NCBI GenBank assembly: GCA_964017185.1
Contig: OZ024874.1
Span: 49,442,856-49,506,855, forward strand
Direction of reading: 5' to 3'
DNA: 64,000 nt
Source of the DNA: Rugalucina vietnamica
Taxonomy: Eukaryota > Mollusca > Bivalvia > Lucinida > Lucinidae
The translations under genes and the position numbers were made by a program. Below the pieces are notes generated by a model that saw only the letters and a list, made by a program, of their open reading frames with translations, searched no databases and was not told the origin of the DNA. This document shows positions 11,921-24,730 of this stretch, in pieces (the stretch's first letter is position 1; every line of letters starts with the position of its first letter).

Positions 11921-12063
11921 TTAGTTAAGTTATGCTAACTGAGTGGCTGCCTATTGGTAAACAGCGATATGTTCTCTTAGCATAAGCACCTGATTGTCAA
12001 TTTAGTTTATCGCAACTGGTTTCTGATTGTGTCATTTCCTGATCATTGCTACTTTTAACTTTT
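11921..12063 (+). mobile_element. diverged Penelope-family 3' tail shared with block C
   Basis: The tail motif 'ctgagtggctgcctattgg' and the following tail order match 35,340-35,510 better than they match the young copies, so this insertion predates the A/C duplication. Confidence 0.75.
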
Positions 12064-12294
12064 TATGAAAACGTCGATATGCTCAATTCCTACTTAACAT
12101 ACATGTATATACATTCATAAGTTTTGCAGACAGTCGAACTTGTGTTTGTGAGGCACAATTAGACAAAGAAGTTTGTAGTCATTCCTATCATTATAAATGA
12201 TATGAATAGTATGTAGGGTACTTAAGGATACTTAAACATGTAACCAGCTAAGCTTGCTTTCTGTGACACAAGCCATTGACAGTATCCCTCTACC

Positions 12295-13640
12295 AAAGTG
12301 ACAGTACAAAGGTAAAAGTAAGCAATGATCAGGAGAAGGCGCAATCAGAACGAAAGTCCCACTCTAAAACCGATGGCATTTGGACACGAAAACAACGAGA
12401 AAATATCGCAAGCCAAGTGAGCAGCTATATCCCAATAGCTAACCACTTGTTCACACAAAATAAAGCATTAATCAATTAGACCCATTACAGAAATGTTTCG
12501 TGCTTATATATTGCCGGAGGCTTAACCATGAATTACAGGCGACGTACAGCTCCGTTTCATAAGTTTCGTACATACCGATTTGTTTCATAAGTAATGGCAT
12601 AGCAGTACCCGTACTTGAAGCTTGACCAAATATTATTGGGTGTTTGCAGATTTGAACGGATTTCGTTATGTCAAACTTAATACATAAATCTATTCACTGA
12701 TTGTTACATTTTAGATTTTAATCGATTGATTTTATCAAAATTAACACATTACAATGACAAGCAAAATATCATAACTTCAGATTTACAAATATCAACTTTC
12801 ACATTGAATTCATACACTTCAAGGAAGTTTTAACCAAAACAGATTACACCGTTTAATTGGCATATCTCCCGGCATACTACACCTAATATAATATTTGGTC
12901 TACCCTGTCTATATTCAAGTTTATCGAAGCTCGAACTATTGCACCCAAGTAGCCGTGGTACACCAAATTATACATTCAGTCAGCGTTTGATAAATAATTA
13001 CACATACAATCGTTTGTTTTTACAAATAACACTGGTCAAATAGTTGAATATGAATATTTAATCCAAAGAAACCCGCTCGAAAGGTACTGGGACACAAAAT
13101 GGCGAAACGACAGTCCAAACAAGATAAGGCAGTCTAGTAGGATGCAAGATTTCAAGCTTCAATAACCTCGACTGTACATAGGGTAGACCAAATATTATGT
13201 AAGGTGTAGTCTCCTGGGCGCTCTGTCATTTTATTGGAATAATAAATTTTTAGTTCAAACTGTCCAGTGATTCGAGAAATCAATGTTAACATTGATATTT
13301 GTGTCACAGAAGTTATGGTATTTCGTTTATCATATTTTACGTGTTATTATCTATTTCAAAATCGATCAAAATCTTAATTGTTACAATCAGTGAATAATTC
13401 AATGTATTAGGATCGACTTAGCAAAGTCTGTTCTAATCTGCAAACACCCAATAAAATTTGGCCATGCTTTAAGTACGGGCACTGCTATGCCATTACTTAT
13501 GAAACAAATCGGTATGTATTAAACTTATGAAACGGAGCTGTACTTTGCCATCAGCCTCCATACAGAATCACAACATTTAGTTGTTCCGTTTTCGTGGTGA
13601 ATCTTTTACATAGTCAATGAATAATCACGGACAAACAAAT
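12295..13640 (-). mobile_element. inverted Penelope-family tail, split by a foldback element
   Basis: On the minus strand this carries the family tail: 12,300-12,546 holds its distal part and 13,543-13,640 its proximal part (around 'ctagtcaatgaatcat'-type sequence). The two halves become continuous if 12,547-13,540 is removed. The matching uninterrupted inverted tail lies in block C at 37,470-37,700. Confidence 0.8.
12547..13540. mobile_element. foldback (long-palindrome) transposon with TA target duplication
   Basis: The left end CAGCTCCGTTTCATAAG (12,547) is mirrored by CTTATGAAACGGAGCTG ending at 13,540. Homology between arms continues inward for about 400 bp per side ('taccgatttgtttcataagt', 'attgggtgtttgcagatt', 'aatatttggtctaccct'), leaving a loop of about 200 bp. 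TA dinucleotides flank both ends (12,545-12,546 and 13,541-13,542), which with the CAG start suggests a Tc1/mariner-type non-autonomous element. The block C copy is the empty site. There is no coding sequence. Confidence 0.88.
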
Positions 13641-15054
13641 AAACTATGAAAAACAACTTGATAAATCAAAACGAGGATTCACAGACACAATATGCTACCT
13701 GGCAATTGGAGTTCCCCGGATATGCAAACAAAATCAATGATCATCTGGGGCAAAAGATAAAAAAACATCGATTGAAGCCCTATGGATATAGCAGCAGACA
13801 GGAAATTCCCGGTCATTGAAAAAATGCTGCAACATTATCTATAAACAATGTGATATTGCGTGTAAGAGAAGATGGAAAATATATTTGGTCTTGGAGCTTC
13901 TCGGACTAACAAGATCTGAGGAAAATTATGGCGCTTTCGTTCAAGTTAATTGAATTCTGGACACAAGAATCTGTCCAATTATTGTGAGAAGTAGCCTCGG
14001 GCTATAGCTTTACAAGCAGCTAATTTCCTTCAAAACTTATACTGTTGTATGAGCCGTGCATCAGAATACCTGCATAGGTCTTTGCCATTTTTACATTTAA
14101 GGGCGTAGACCGTAGCTAGGTAGATATAGAGGCAGGTACCAAAGATAAGTCTATTATAAAAAGTGTTTACGGTTCATTACCCGAAAATGTACAAACCTAC
14201 CCAAATTCTCCATTCAATTGTTAACACTGCTTCCAAAGTATTAGACCATTATTCAGTGTTTTAAAAGAATGTGCCCTCTAAGTTTTTATTCCAGCCATTA
14301 ACAGTATTCGTCGATTTGGGCGCAGTAAACAATATCGCATTTGCCAATTATAACTGTGCAGTCGATTATTTCAAACAATTCTTAGGAACCAAAAGCACCA
14401 TCGCATGTTAAGTGCTATGAAACATTGTTCATGTGCAATAAATTTCATAATTTACGCGTTATATTCATAATATGTAAGTCCCTACCGAAAAGAGACAGTA
14501 TATCATTAAAATTTATTGGCAATATCCATACGCTATTGTACCATATTGAATGAATGGAACGTCAATAGATTAATTTATTTGAAAGTAAATTGGTTTTGTT
14601 ATTAGGTGACATTACAAATTAATGTACCAATTCATTTTGAAGCAGGATTACAAAGATTAGAGCTGTTGCAAAACTAACAAAATTTTCTGGAATTTATCGT
14701 ACCAGCTTTAAACAGTACATGTACAATAACTTATCATAAATGGCCAAGCGTTAAAACTTTCAAAGATTGAAACTTGTCTATGACATACATACATGTACAT
14801 ACGAAAATAATATAAAAGAAGTAGCCCAAACGTCAACGGTCGTTCACCTGAGAGTCAACAAGTACAACAAATACGGTCACTGAACGATTAAAAGTAGTTC
14901 GGAGTTTTACTACATATGGGCATAGCGGTTTATGACATTGACTTTCTATATATACATTTGTTTACGCATTCAAATGCAAGGGCGACCTTTGTTGACCTTG
15001 CCATAAATATGTCATGGTCATCACTGGGTTACATATGCATTGTATTACTTTAAT
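13641..15054. other. duplicated non-coding sequence (block A), no gene seen
   Basis: It matches 37,700-39,640 in block C apart from the private Penelope tail and SINE insertions there. Short reading frames are not conserved between the copies, which argues against a gene. Confidence 0.6.
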
Positions 15055-15250
15055 TGCGGGCGGCCCCCATCGCTGTGTCTGGTGTGGGTTCGAGCCCCGC
15101 ACTGGCCACATGTGAGACACACCAAGCTCTGCTTGTGGGTGTGCCAGGTGGCTTTTCTAAGGGTTCTCCCGTTTCGCCCCACCTACTAATTGGCCCGTCT
15201 TATATGAGCTGAAATAATATTGAAAGGGACGTAAAACTGAATTAAAAACG
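15055..15250 (+). mobile_element. tRNA-derived SINE, private to block A
   Basis: It contains an RNA polymerase III B-box-like 'gggttcgagccccgc' (about 15,088-15,102). It ends 'gaaagggacgtaaaactgaa', similar to the GACGTTAAAC-type 3' ends of mollusc SINEs. At the equivalent point in block C (about 39,640) the sequence runs straight through 'gtactttag', so block C is an empty site. A degraded target duplication (tactt on both sides) is possible. Confidence 0.8.
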
Positions 15251-15789
15251 TACTTCAGTACACATTGCTACTGGTCAAGTGTCATTGAAATCGGTCCGGC
15301 GATTCCCGAGAAAAAAGATTATTATAGGGCCTTTTCCATGTTTGGGCACGGCGGCCATTATTTCTTTGTCATTACACCTGGATTTTTATCTACACACAAA
15401 ATCCCACTCCGGCGTGCAAGAAGCTTTGTTCAGAAAAATCTTGGTAAGATTTTTTTTTATCTGAAAACTATTCTCCATTAGCCCTCTTCTATATTAAGAA
15501 TGAAAACCCAGGGTATGTCATAATGTTCATGGTCACAGATATTGCTATGCCCTAAAGAACATTTTGTATCCTGAATTATAAACCATATCTACACATCAAT
15601 AATGTTTGAAAGTATAAATTTAATCCTCTTTTTTTTCAGATTAAGATGATGCCTTCCAGACATCCAATTATCAAAATTTGAGAAAAATAATATTCTCCAG
15701 ATAGTCATCTGTTATAGTATCGTGTTCTTCCTTGAGATTCCAGAAAATCAGGTACGTCAATTAAAATTTGTTAAGTTTTGTCCATTCAA

Positions 15790-17030
15790 ATCATCAATAT
15801 TGCCTGGTGGTCCGGTACCGTAATTTATCATTTCTGTTCTATTCTATTCTAATCAAAAATCCTAATAATTAGAAGCTTGGTTGCTACAAGTAAACAAAAT
15901 GTCAAACAGGTAAAAATATGTTGCAACTTTGTTATTTTCGTTGATTATTGTCTGTCTGAAGATTAATTATGAAAGATATATTTACCTGTAATAGATTTAA
16001 GCCGAATTTCGTGTCCAATGCAAGGAAAATAGGGATGATCAAAAACTGGTCTTGCAGACGCTTATTTATAATGCATAGATCGGCTGCTAGTGTGTAATGG
16101 CCTATTTTCCGGTATCATTAAACTAAGAAATCAAATCATAATCAGAATTTGGACCGTGATTAGTTTGTTTAGCATTAAATCAGCTATTTCTTCCTATCAA
16201 AGTGAAACATTTAGTTTTCTCTGTTAAAATACGTTGCATGAGATTACTGCACCTGTTTACCCATGTCCTGGTCAGATTAAGTAAAATGGACTCATTCATC
16301 AAAAATGGACTCGCCCAGATTGCGTGACGTCACAACTAGTACATAAAGACATTGCATTGTGTAAAGTGTCATTTTCGTCCTTGTGGTGTAATCTTGGATT
16401 AAGTCCGTTCAGCCCGGCATGACGAAAAACTGCCACTTTTTACTACAACTGTAAAGTGTCATTATTGCGACTGAAAGTCAGAGAGAGCAGATCGAAAACT
16501 AAAGGAGAATAAAAGGCAGAATATTGATAGGAACTTTAGGCCTAGAAACAGCTGAAACTTGAATCTATTAGATGAAGTGTCATCTATAGGTTCGTCTCTA
16601 TTGATGAAGTGCCGTCATAGAGAACAAGTGAATGCTGTTTAGTTGCCTGGGTTGCAAACGTAATCTTCCTTTGTAGGTTTCAGACCAGTGAGAGAGATAG
16701 GTCTGAGACTAGGTTCTTCCTGTGTATAGATAGGTTTGGTACAGTTGACTGAAGCTCGGTGCACAGTGTCTCAAACCGCACGGTTCAGGGTAATACAGGA
16801 CATAGGAAGAATATTCACTTCATTGATATATGTTTGTTTTATCATTTGATTAACATTGATTAATATTTGCAACCAATCATTTTCATAATCATTGGTCTAA
16901 TCATAAGGCAAAGTAGCCCAAGGAAAATTTATATATATTATCTCTTGTGTTCAGGAACATAGGAGATATCCTTTTGCAATCTATATTATATATCATCAGG
17001 CTAAGTAGCTAGACACACGTTACACTATTT
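15790..17030. other. sequence private to block A, no gene seen
   Basis: Block C carries different DNA (40,190-41,270) at this position. I see no long reading frame or terminal repeats here; a short direct repeat 'taaagtgtcatt' occurs near 16,365 and 16,450. Confidence 0.45.
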
Positions 17031-18098
17031 AAACACGGTATTTGCTTGCGAATGTGAGAGTACTTTCGTCTCCTTAATGCTTCGTCCGACTTTGATACAC
17101 TGTTTGGAAATTGTTCGTGATTTGTCATGTTCGTATTTGATGTATAAAAGCAGGACTTTGCGATCATTGCTTACCTACAAATATGCTTTGCCTATGTGGG
17201 CGTAACAAGTTCTTTGCGTTTCAACTGTTTCAACTCCATTATATATAGTGAACCAAGTTGCATTTGTAAATATTAAGTTGACACGAGTTAATTTAATTTA
17301 GACACGCTTTTACCATCGAACTTATTAGGCAGCTAATTCATCTGGGATCATCTGGGAAATGTTGGCACTAAATGTAATTACAAAACTGCTTAAAGTATAT
17401 TACTAAAATCCTTCAATGTTATTAAAACCTTGTATTTTGGGGGATTTGCAATCCTCACTTCCTTTAACTAAATTATTTGGTGTTACTTTTGGTGTAGTAC
17501 AAATTTAAAAGTCTGTTTCTGGTTGTTATTTAACACCTCTGCAACTTAAGAGCAGCGAAATACATTCCACGTTTTGCAAATATTGAAATTTAAACCTTTT
17601 TAATTTCGGATATTAGTTTGTTTGACTGATATCATTTTGTCTCCCGACATTTCAAATTCAGTTTCGTATTTGGTGAATTTCGGATCATTTGTTTTGCTTA
17701 TTGCGCTCTCGCCATATCGAGAGGGCACATATAGTAACGCAGGATTCACAACCGGATTAATCGACCACAGCTAGAAGTACCACAAGGTACATGCAAATGT
17801 ACCAATTATGGTATACTTACGTTGTCACAAAAATCATCGGTACAAGTGCACTGTAAAAGGTTCAGAGTTAGCGAATCCGAGTTCGTTCAGAATGGGATAC
17901 CAAATTACATTTATCTAATGTAAAATCTATAAGTTATTGCGGTACTAGTCTTTTCTGCCCGGTTCGGGAATTCACATGGTCATAAGCTCAAAGTACAATT
18001 TGTTTGTTTGTTTTTGAGAAGAAAAAAGCTTAAGCTTGTAAAATATTTTTTAAGCATTTTTATCTCATTTAAGCCTGAGGTCCCTTTGTAGGACATAA

Positions 18099-18165
18099 GC
18101 AAACAGTATAGCCCCAGATATGACGCCGCAGAACGCGGCGTCTCATCCGGGGCTATTCTGTTTGC
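18099..18165. repeat. 67-bp hairpin repeat, copy 1
   Basis: The arms 'gcaaacag.atagcccc' ... 'ggggctattctgtttgc' flank a GACGCCGC/GCGGCGTC core with a loop of about 5 nt; about 27 of 31 arm positions pair. It is preceded by 'aagcctg.ggtccc'. The same hairpin occurs at 26,878 and 42,297. Confidence 0.92.
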
Positions 18166-19944
18166 TCAGAGAATTTTCATCGAAAAAATGAACAAAATTT
18201 AAAAATCACTCCTAACACCCCTAAAATGAAAGTGGACTCACCCAATTGATAATGATGAGAGAATCCATTCGTCAAATATGGGTTAAATGTCACTGCAAGT
18301 CCTTACGAGGAGATTCGTCGATCAATCAGATCTAAGTGAATTTTAATAAACAAACACAAAACATTTCCCAAGGGCCTTCAAACAACGATGAAAATATCGA
18401 TAAAGAATCGATAGAGAATCAGACATGATTGTCAGGCTACAAAAGTTTAACCATCAAGAATGTGTTACTGCGCTATATATGCGACACATACTAATTTCGC
18501 AGACTATTTAATTTGAAATCCTCATAATATGTACATTGTATTTATAGAACATCATTACAGTATCACGGAGAGAAAAAAATGTGAAAACACGAAATGGATA
18601 CAAATATTCAAAATTGGTTAAAATTATGCTTCTATTTTATTATTCACAAAAATGGCAATTCCTCGTAAACGGGTTTTAATGAAGCATTTAATAATGAAAA
18701 AAAAAATATTCAGTGGCATGAAGATATAGACACTGAAAGCGCTTCAACTTCTACCGGAAGAATAGATTCTAAAGACAATAAATTCGGGGTGATAAATCGA
18801 ACAAGACTTGGTGCGTTCTACAAACAATAGCTATTTCATTTGTGATTAGCTTTTGTCACACTATTCATTGATATACAACGTATAACCAAACTTCAGAATC
18901 GCGTTCAGTATCACAAACCAGTCTAAATCAAAGATGGTCTCAAACATTAAACAATCTATAGTATCTGAATAAAAAAAGCTACCAAAGTTGGACTGCAAAC
19001 ACAGCGTTACTGAATGAATCGGTATGTCTGCGTTGTCGATTAAGACTTGTAAATATAATTCAGACAGACAGTCGAAAATGTCGACGTGGTTCAAAACTGG
19101 TACTTAACATAATTTATAATATCTACAAGACAGTTTTGCGTTGCTTTTATTTCCCTATCGCGCACAAATAAATCGCTGGCGAAACGTATTTTACTTAATA
19201 TAACTTGTGACCCGATTATAACAATTGACTACAAATATTCTTTTGATCCAGCATTTTATCCCAAAATCGTTACTCATACTACGAATTCCTGATTGGTTTG
19301 ATTGTTATCCTTGTACTGTTTTAGATATATCATTCGATGATTATCGTACTGCCATTACAATCGGAATCTGTAAAACTGGATCATTTATCATCCCAATCCC
19401 CTATGTCAGTACTCCAAATACTTAAAGTCCCTATAAATAAGTCACCTCCAATATTTAAGACAAAACTACACTAACTGGAAATGGATAGAAATGTTATGTC
19501 TTTGCATGTAACAGACGTGTTTATATGTATTTCTGCAAAAGTAGTAATCGAATTTATAACAGTTTCGTACCAACCCAACACAACAGTAATTTATACACTA
19601 CTCAAAAGATACCTTAAGTTTCATATAAATTTATTGACATGGAATGATGTCTCAGAGTAGTGGTTAAGACATTGATAATAACCCCCTGCTTAAATCATTG
19701 TACGTTACAAGAAGGTATTTCATTAAAAAAATGAAATTTTTGGTGTAAAAATTATTTGTTTGGAATCTGGTACTAAGCAGTATTTCATTATACATTTGCT
19801 TTCTCCATTTTACATACCAACATAGGTGTCGGGTTTCTTTTGTCCGTCAGTATATTACTTGTTTTATTCTTGTTAACAAAAAGTTCGACTACAAAGCAGA
19901 GATATTTTAAATTGTGAAGATTGTTATTTTAAGCTGTCAAATTG

Positions 19945-19948
<4 letters not shown>

Positions 19949-19996
<48 letters not shown>
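19949..19996 (+). repeat. (GA)n microsatellite
   Basis: About 23 uninterrupted GA units. Confidence 0.98.
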
Positions 19997-19998
<2 letters not shown>

Positions 19999-20673
19999 CG
20001 TGCTACGTTTGTTATCTGGTGGGTTGCTCATTGATATTATATTTCCTTGAATGTTGGTTTTTCGCTTAGCAATGTATGCAGTTATTCATCTCTGGCATTT
20101 GTGTTTTAGGTTTTAGGCCATTTTCAACTCTCAGTATCACAAGTTTTGTCAAAGCTTGAAACGTGTTCCTCTGCCAAAAGCAAAATGAATATTCATGAAC
20201 TAGTTGAATGTCCATACCGGCTTCTTTGCTTCTACAAAGCATTTGTCAACCCTGACAGATCGCGTGGGTGTTTGTTCATCTTGTCTATCAGTTTCAAGTC
20301 TCAAGAAAGCGTACTGATGTCAATACGACCACGAAAAACGCTTTATTAGACATCTGCCTCCCTGAAAATACATGTTTTGCTCTGTGGATAAAACTTAAGC
20401 TAACTTCTGTGGCTGATATAACTTATTCAACATGACGCTCTTATTTCAGATACACATTATGACCTTTTATCTTAAAATACTCATCAAAAGCATCTTGCTG
20501 ATTTAAGTTAACGCAGCCATCAAAGACGTCCATAAACTCATTAATTCGCGCACGTAGCTCAGCTGGTGTACCTAAGCATAAGGTGTTTTCATCGAATGAA
20601 CGGCAATTTGTATAACGTGCCGCTGCAAAGTGCACAACTGAAACGAAAGTATATAATCAGATAATGTAATATA

Positions 20674-20678
20674 CTGAA

Positions 20679-20714
<36 letters not shown>

Positions 20715-20867
20715 AACGCAACAATAGGCCACTGAGGATTTTCGAGTTTAAGGGTAGAAGGTTAATAATTTCAGGTCTGTTGCTGTATGATTCAATGATT
20801 TCTGATTCTATCATAGTTTTCTCAAAATTTAGTGGAATATAATTGTTGCGTTTCTTTTTTTGTTCAG
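20674..20867. mobile_element. Tc1/mariner-type MITE, private to block A
   Basis: Inverted ends CTGAACAAAAAAA and TTTTTTTGTTCAG, extended by GAAACGCAACA/TGTTGCGTTTC, are flanked by TA on both sides (20,672-20,673 and 20,868-20,869). The left end carries an expanded poly-A tract of about 33 bases. Blocks B and C lack the element at this position. Confidence 0.9.
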
Positions 20868-22179
20868 TATATAAACAAATAGAAGTTTCATGAGTCGGAG
20901 GTCATATATTGTCTCGATTATTAAGATTCTGGGCAGAATTTCCCTTGTTGAATTAGTCCTTCCATTACACTTTCTACATTCACGCGAGGGAAACATTCGC
21001 TGAGATGAATAGTGGTCTAAAGACGAGATGTCACCGACAGGGTGGTATTTTGGGAAATTGAAAACGTTGCTTGCATTAACGATTATTGTGCGATTTATAA
21101 GTAAAACGGGCACGTTTAGAAAAATCGTCGATGCCGTTGTAATGGAGACTGAGGTGGGTTGGCGGTACTACTTGTGTTGCGCTTAATCTTTTATGTAACA
21201 TTGATATGCTAATCTGACTTTATTTGCATGAAACTTCATAAGCCATATAACAGATTAGGGGTTGAGGCGTTTTGAGACGGGATGACTGCAATGAAATGTG
21301 TAATGAATTGCCAAATATAGAAAATCATTTAACATATTCAAACAAATCCGTATACAGATACAAAAGCGATCTTCGTTTGCCATACTGCCCGCCTAAGTCC
21401 TTCGAGTGATAGTCATTCATCAGGCTGAATCAGAACTTTCTGACATTACGTCTGCATTCTATTTAATTTTACGGTTCTTAAACGAATTCAAACTGACAAA
21501 TATGTCTGGCCGATTATCAGCAACGTCTTTTTTTCTGGCATCGACTGTCAAGACTAACAAACGTGCTTTCATGAAACTTAATTTTGGTGGATCTTTTATT
21601 GTTTAAGTTTAAGTTGAACGTATTGCTGTCTTAGCGTGTTCGTGACTTGGCCAATTCGCTCATGGCTATAAATGCGAATTCGCACGCTATATGAATGAGT
21701 ATATCAATGAGTCTGACGGCGTCAAACGAAAGCGATCTGACTACAACAGCAATTGTAAAAATGTAACAGAAAGCATACATATGATTATCTTGCTATTTTA
21801 TATATTTCCTATTAGTATGTTGCGAATATACTATGACAATATTTCTGTTCGTTTCTCCAAGAGTCTTATTTAAAATTCGTCAACCAAACATCCTTTTTAC
21901 TAAAATCTCGGTTTCCAAACGTGGCATATTATTATACCTTGGCCAGTCGATATAAATGGCATCTGGGTGTTGATACATTCAATCATAAACTTCTTCGTCT
22001 GATTTTGATGTGGTCATTCAGCCAGTTTTATAGAACAATAAAGATTGTCATAACGTTTATTAAACCATACAAAAGAATGGATGAAACATGTTTTAATACC
22101 TTTTAATGAAAACATATAAAATACAAATGAGTTTGCTAGATGTGTTGGCATGTCAAAAGACTATGATTTTCTATTTGTG

Positions 22180-23085
22180 GCTTCCTTAACGTTAGGCTAA
22201 AGATGCTTTTCCGTGAAGGCCTTTCTGAACCAGAATTTTATTGTGACTTGGTTTACAAATTTAAGGAACTTATAGGAAGGAATGATTTTTCTTTTCAGTT
22301 CAGAAATTTCATAACACCTTACAGACGTATAGGTTATAACTCTAATGTTATGCGACAGTCTGCATGCTTAGTTTTTAACCCAGTCATGGTTGATAACTAT
22401 GCTGCCTTCTTAAATTGCTCGCCAATGGGTCAGGTGTCAGACTCTATGATGGCCCGGACATAAATCGTTTCATTTTAGTTGGTTGGGGCCGGAGCTTCTT
22501 GTCTGTTGCGTGGCCCGCTGGGGTTCAACTGGAGTTTTTCTTTTGCTCCGGGTTTAAGTAAGTTATTCGACGCCCAGGGATCTCCATCGTCGGACAGCTT
22601 ACTGTATCTCTGAAGTCCTCGTGAATCATCAGGGTGGCCATGATTTATTTGTTTGGCCTTGATGATTCATTGACTAGTTAGTGATTCACCACGGGGACCG
22701 AACGACTAACTAAATGCTTTGAACCTCTGCAGAAGATGAGGGAGGGTGAGGTTAGGCGCCTGTAAAACCGGTTTAAGCCCCCCTCCCCCAGCAATTTTAT
22801 ATTACTGATCGTTCCAATGCGATACTTCTGTTGTAGTTCCATTTGTTTTATGTTTCGGAGTCGATTGTTTTGTGCTGTTTGAACCTTATGTGCGTTTCAT
22901 ATTTCGATTTAAGTTCGGGCAATTGAGTGGCCGCCTATTGGGAAATAGCTGAAAATATCACTCGGGTGACGATATGATTTCTAAGTATAAGTACCTAATT
23001 GTCAATTGAGTTTTTCCCACCTCGGTTTTTGCAGTGGGAATTTTCTTGATTGCGCCTTTTCCTGATCGTTGCCTACCTTTACCTT
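22180..23085 (+). mobile_element. 5'-truncated Penelope-family copy in block A
   Basis: Encodes the last 86 residues of the family ORF (22,203-22,463, ending SMMART) followed by a diverged full-length 3' tail. Block C is uninterrupted at 'tatgatttccatccagat', and here the flanks resume at 'ccatccagat' (23,086), so the 3' end of the element is fixed at '.acctttacctt(t)'. It is more diverged than the 8.5-kb copy. Confidence 0.88.
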
Positions 23086-23217
23086 TCCATCCAGATATTG
23101 CTATCGTGCGGTTTAACCCTCATTAAAATTTCAATAAGTTTTCCTTCTTCTTCTTCTTCTTTAGCCCTGAGAGATCATTATAGACATAAAATAGGAATTA
23201 TTCTAGCTACCAGACAG

Positions 23218-23345
23218 AATGACCATGAGCAAATTGGCAAAGTCACAAACACGTAAAGTCAGCAATACGTTCTACTTTTGGTCTTTATTTTCATGTAATG
23301 TGTAAATAGAAGTATCACGTGTACCTGAAACTGCACATTTCATCA
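23218..23345 (-). repeat. inverted fragment of the block A/B/C unit
   Basis: It is the reverse complement of the segment seen at 27,100-27,230 (B) and 46,110-46,250 (C), containing 'ctttattttcatgtaat' and 'cacgtaaagtcagcaatacg'. It marks a local inversion or insertion at the end of block A. Confidence 0.8.
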
Positions 23346-23399
23346 CTACACGCATTTCATTGCCTGTTGTACATGAAACTGCAAAGTTCATTACTACAA

Positions 23400-23660
23400 G
23401 GGCAGCTTACTGAATCTGTTGAGTACTCGTTTTTAATACATCAAGGTGGTTATCATGATTTATTCGTATGTCCCTGGTGATTCATTGACTAGTTAGAGAT
23501 TCACCACGAGGACCGAACAATTAACTAAATGTTGTGAACCACTGCAGAAGATTAGGCTGAGGTAAGGCGCCTGTAAAACCGGTTTAAGACCCCCCAGTTA
23601 TTTATAACTGACCGGTCCAAGGCGGGACTGCTGTGTTTCACATTATCCAAGTAATTCGCA
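23400..23660 (+). mobile_element. Penelope-family tail fragment (proximal part)
   Basis: Matches the proximal tail around 'ttcattgactagttagagat' and 'gtaaaaccggtttaag'; the distal half is missing. Confidence 0.85.
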
Positions 23661-23879
23661 TGTGGAGATTTATGTTGTATTACTTTGTGGCCGCACGAAT
23701 ATGATTTGGCTGTTCACTTAGCCCCCCTGCATTTTATTTGTTCTGTCCAAGCTAGCACTGTGACCACCTCCCTTCAATAGCTGCTCACCCTACTTTCCGT
23801 TTCATATGTTATACGTTGCTACCTATGTTTTATACTTCTTAACATGTTTTTTCTCATTGATTGTTTATATTTGTGTATA

Positions 23880-24235
23880 TTAGAGCCACTGCAGAAGATG
23901 AGGTTAGGCGCCTGTAAAATCGGTTTCATCCCCCAGTAATTTTATATTACTGATCGTTCCAAGGGGATACTTCTGTTGTGGTTATAATTGTTTTGTGTTT
24001 TGAGTCGCATTTTTGTGCTGTTTGAGCCTTATGTACGTTTTCATATTTTAGTTAAGTTCGGGTAACTGAGTGGCCGCCTATTAGGGAATAGCTGCTCACT
24101 CGGCTTACGATATGTTTTCTTGGTATAAGTACCTGAGTGTCATTTTAGTTTTTCCCACCCCTCGGTTTGTGGAGTGGGAATTTCTTTCTGATTGCGCCAT
24201 TTCCTGATCATTGCCTACTTGCACCTTTTCATTGT
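23880..24235 (+). mobile_element. Penelope-family 3' tail, truncated copy
   Basis: Matches from 'gccactgcagaagatgaggt' to 'tgcctacttgcacctttt'. It is the second partial copy within 900 bp. Confidence 0.87.
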
Positions 24236-24321
24236 CTGTTGTACCTGACTACATTACTACACGGATTTCATTACCAACGTAGGTGTCGGGTTTCTTTTGT
24301 CGGTCAGTATATTACTTGTGA

Positions 24322-24323
<2 letters not shown>

Positions 24324-24358
<35 letters not shown>
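24324..24358 (+). repeat. (GA)n microsatellite
   Basis: About 16 GA units, preceded by 'gtaggtgtcgggtttctttt', a flank also found near the GA tract of block A (19.83 kb) and, inverted, near the CA tract at 44.08 kb. Confidence 0.95.
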
Positions 24359-24359
<1 letters not shown>

Positions 24360-24429
24360 AGGAGGGAGAGAGAGATTAGTTATCTGGTGTTATCAAAACT
24401 CAAGAAAGCTTTGTTTAAATTTGTTTTAA

Positions 24430-24730
24430 ATAATGATTTACGTCCCAAACAACAGCCAAGGTCATGTCGGGACGTTGCCTCCACTTTATGGGCCTTTTAC
24501 CCTAAATGAAGATGTCCATGGCATCCAACAAGTGCTTGAAATATCCATCCAACCAAGCCAAAAAGGATTATAGGTATGGAGGGTTTGACTTGAAACTACC
24601 TTTCCATGACAAGCTCAGACCTGAGCGGATAACCAGTAATCAGATAGTCAGTCAGTAGCGAAGAAGCTTTGTCTGAAGACACAAGCAGCCCATCTATTTC
24701 TTTAGGCCCCAATGGGAGGGGGCCCGAGAA
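24430..24730 (-). mobile_element. SINE-like repeat, same family as 52,304-52,590
   Basis: The order 'acgtcccaaacaacagc', 'gttgcctccactttatgg', 'taaccagtaatcagatagtc' and 'gggcccgag' is matched at 52.33-52.61 kb. The GTTTAACGTCCC-type end places its 3' end at the left, hence the minus strand. Confidence 0.65.

Larger units (their letters stand above)
11566..23220. repeat. large duplicated block, copy A (pairs with 35,045-47,290)
   Basis: Collinear matches to block C run through most of this interval. Examples are 11,566/35,045, 13,640/37,710, 15,290/39,670, 17,040/41,290, 18,100/42,297, 20,400/44,590 and 21,920/46,490, so the offset stays at about 23.5-24.4 kb. The copies differ by substitutions, indels and private mobile-element insertions, so the duplication is not recent. 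The distal part (20.3-23.2 kb) also matches block B. No host gene is recognisable inside. Confidence 0.88.

Noticed and set aside
15055..15130. tRNA gene suggested by a B-box-like GGGTTCGAGCCCC
   Set aside because: No cloverleaf with acceptor pairing could be drawn; the sequence continues into a SINE-type 3' end and is absent at the paralogous site.
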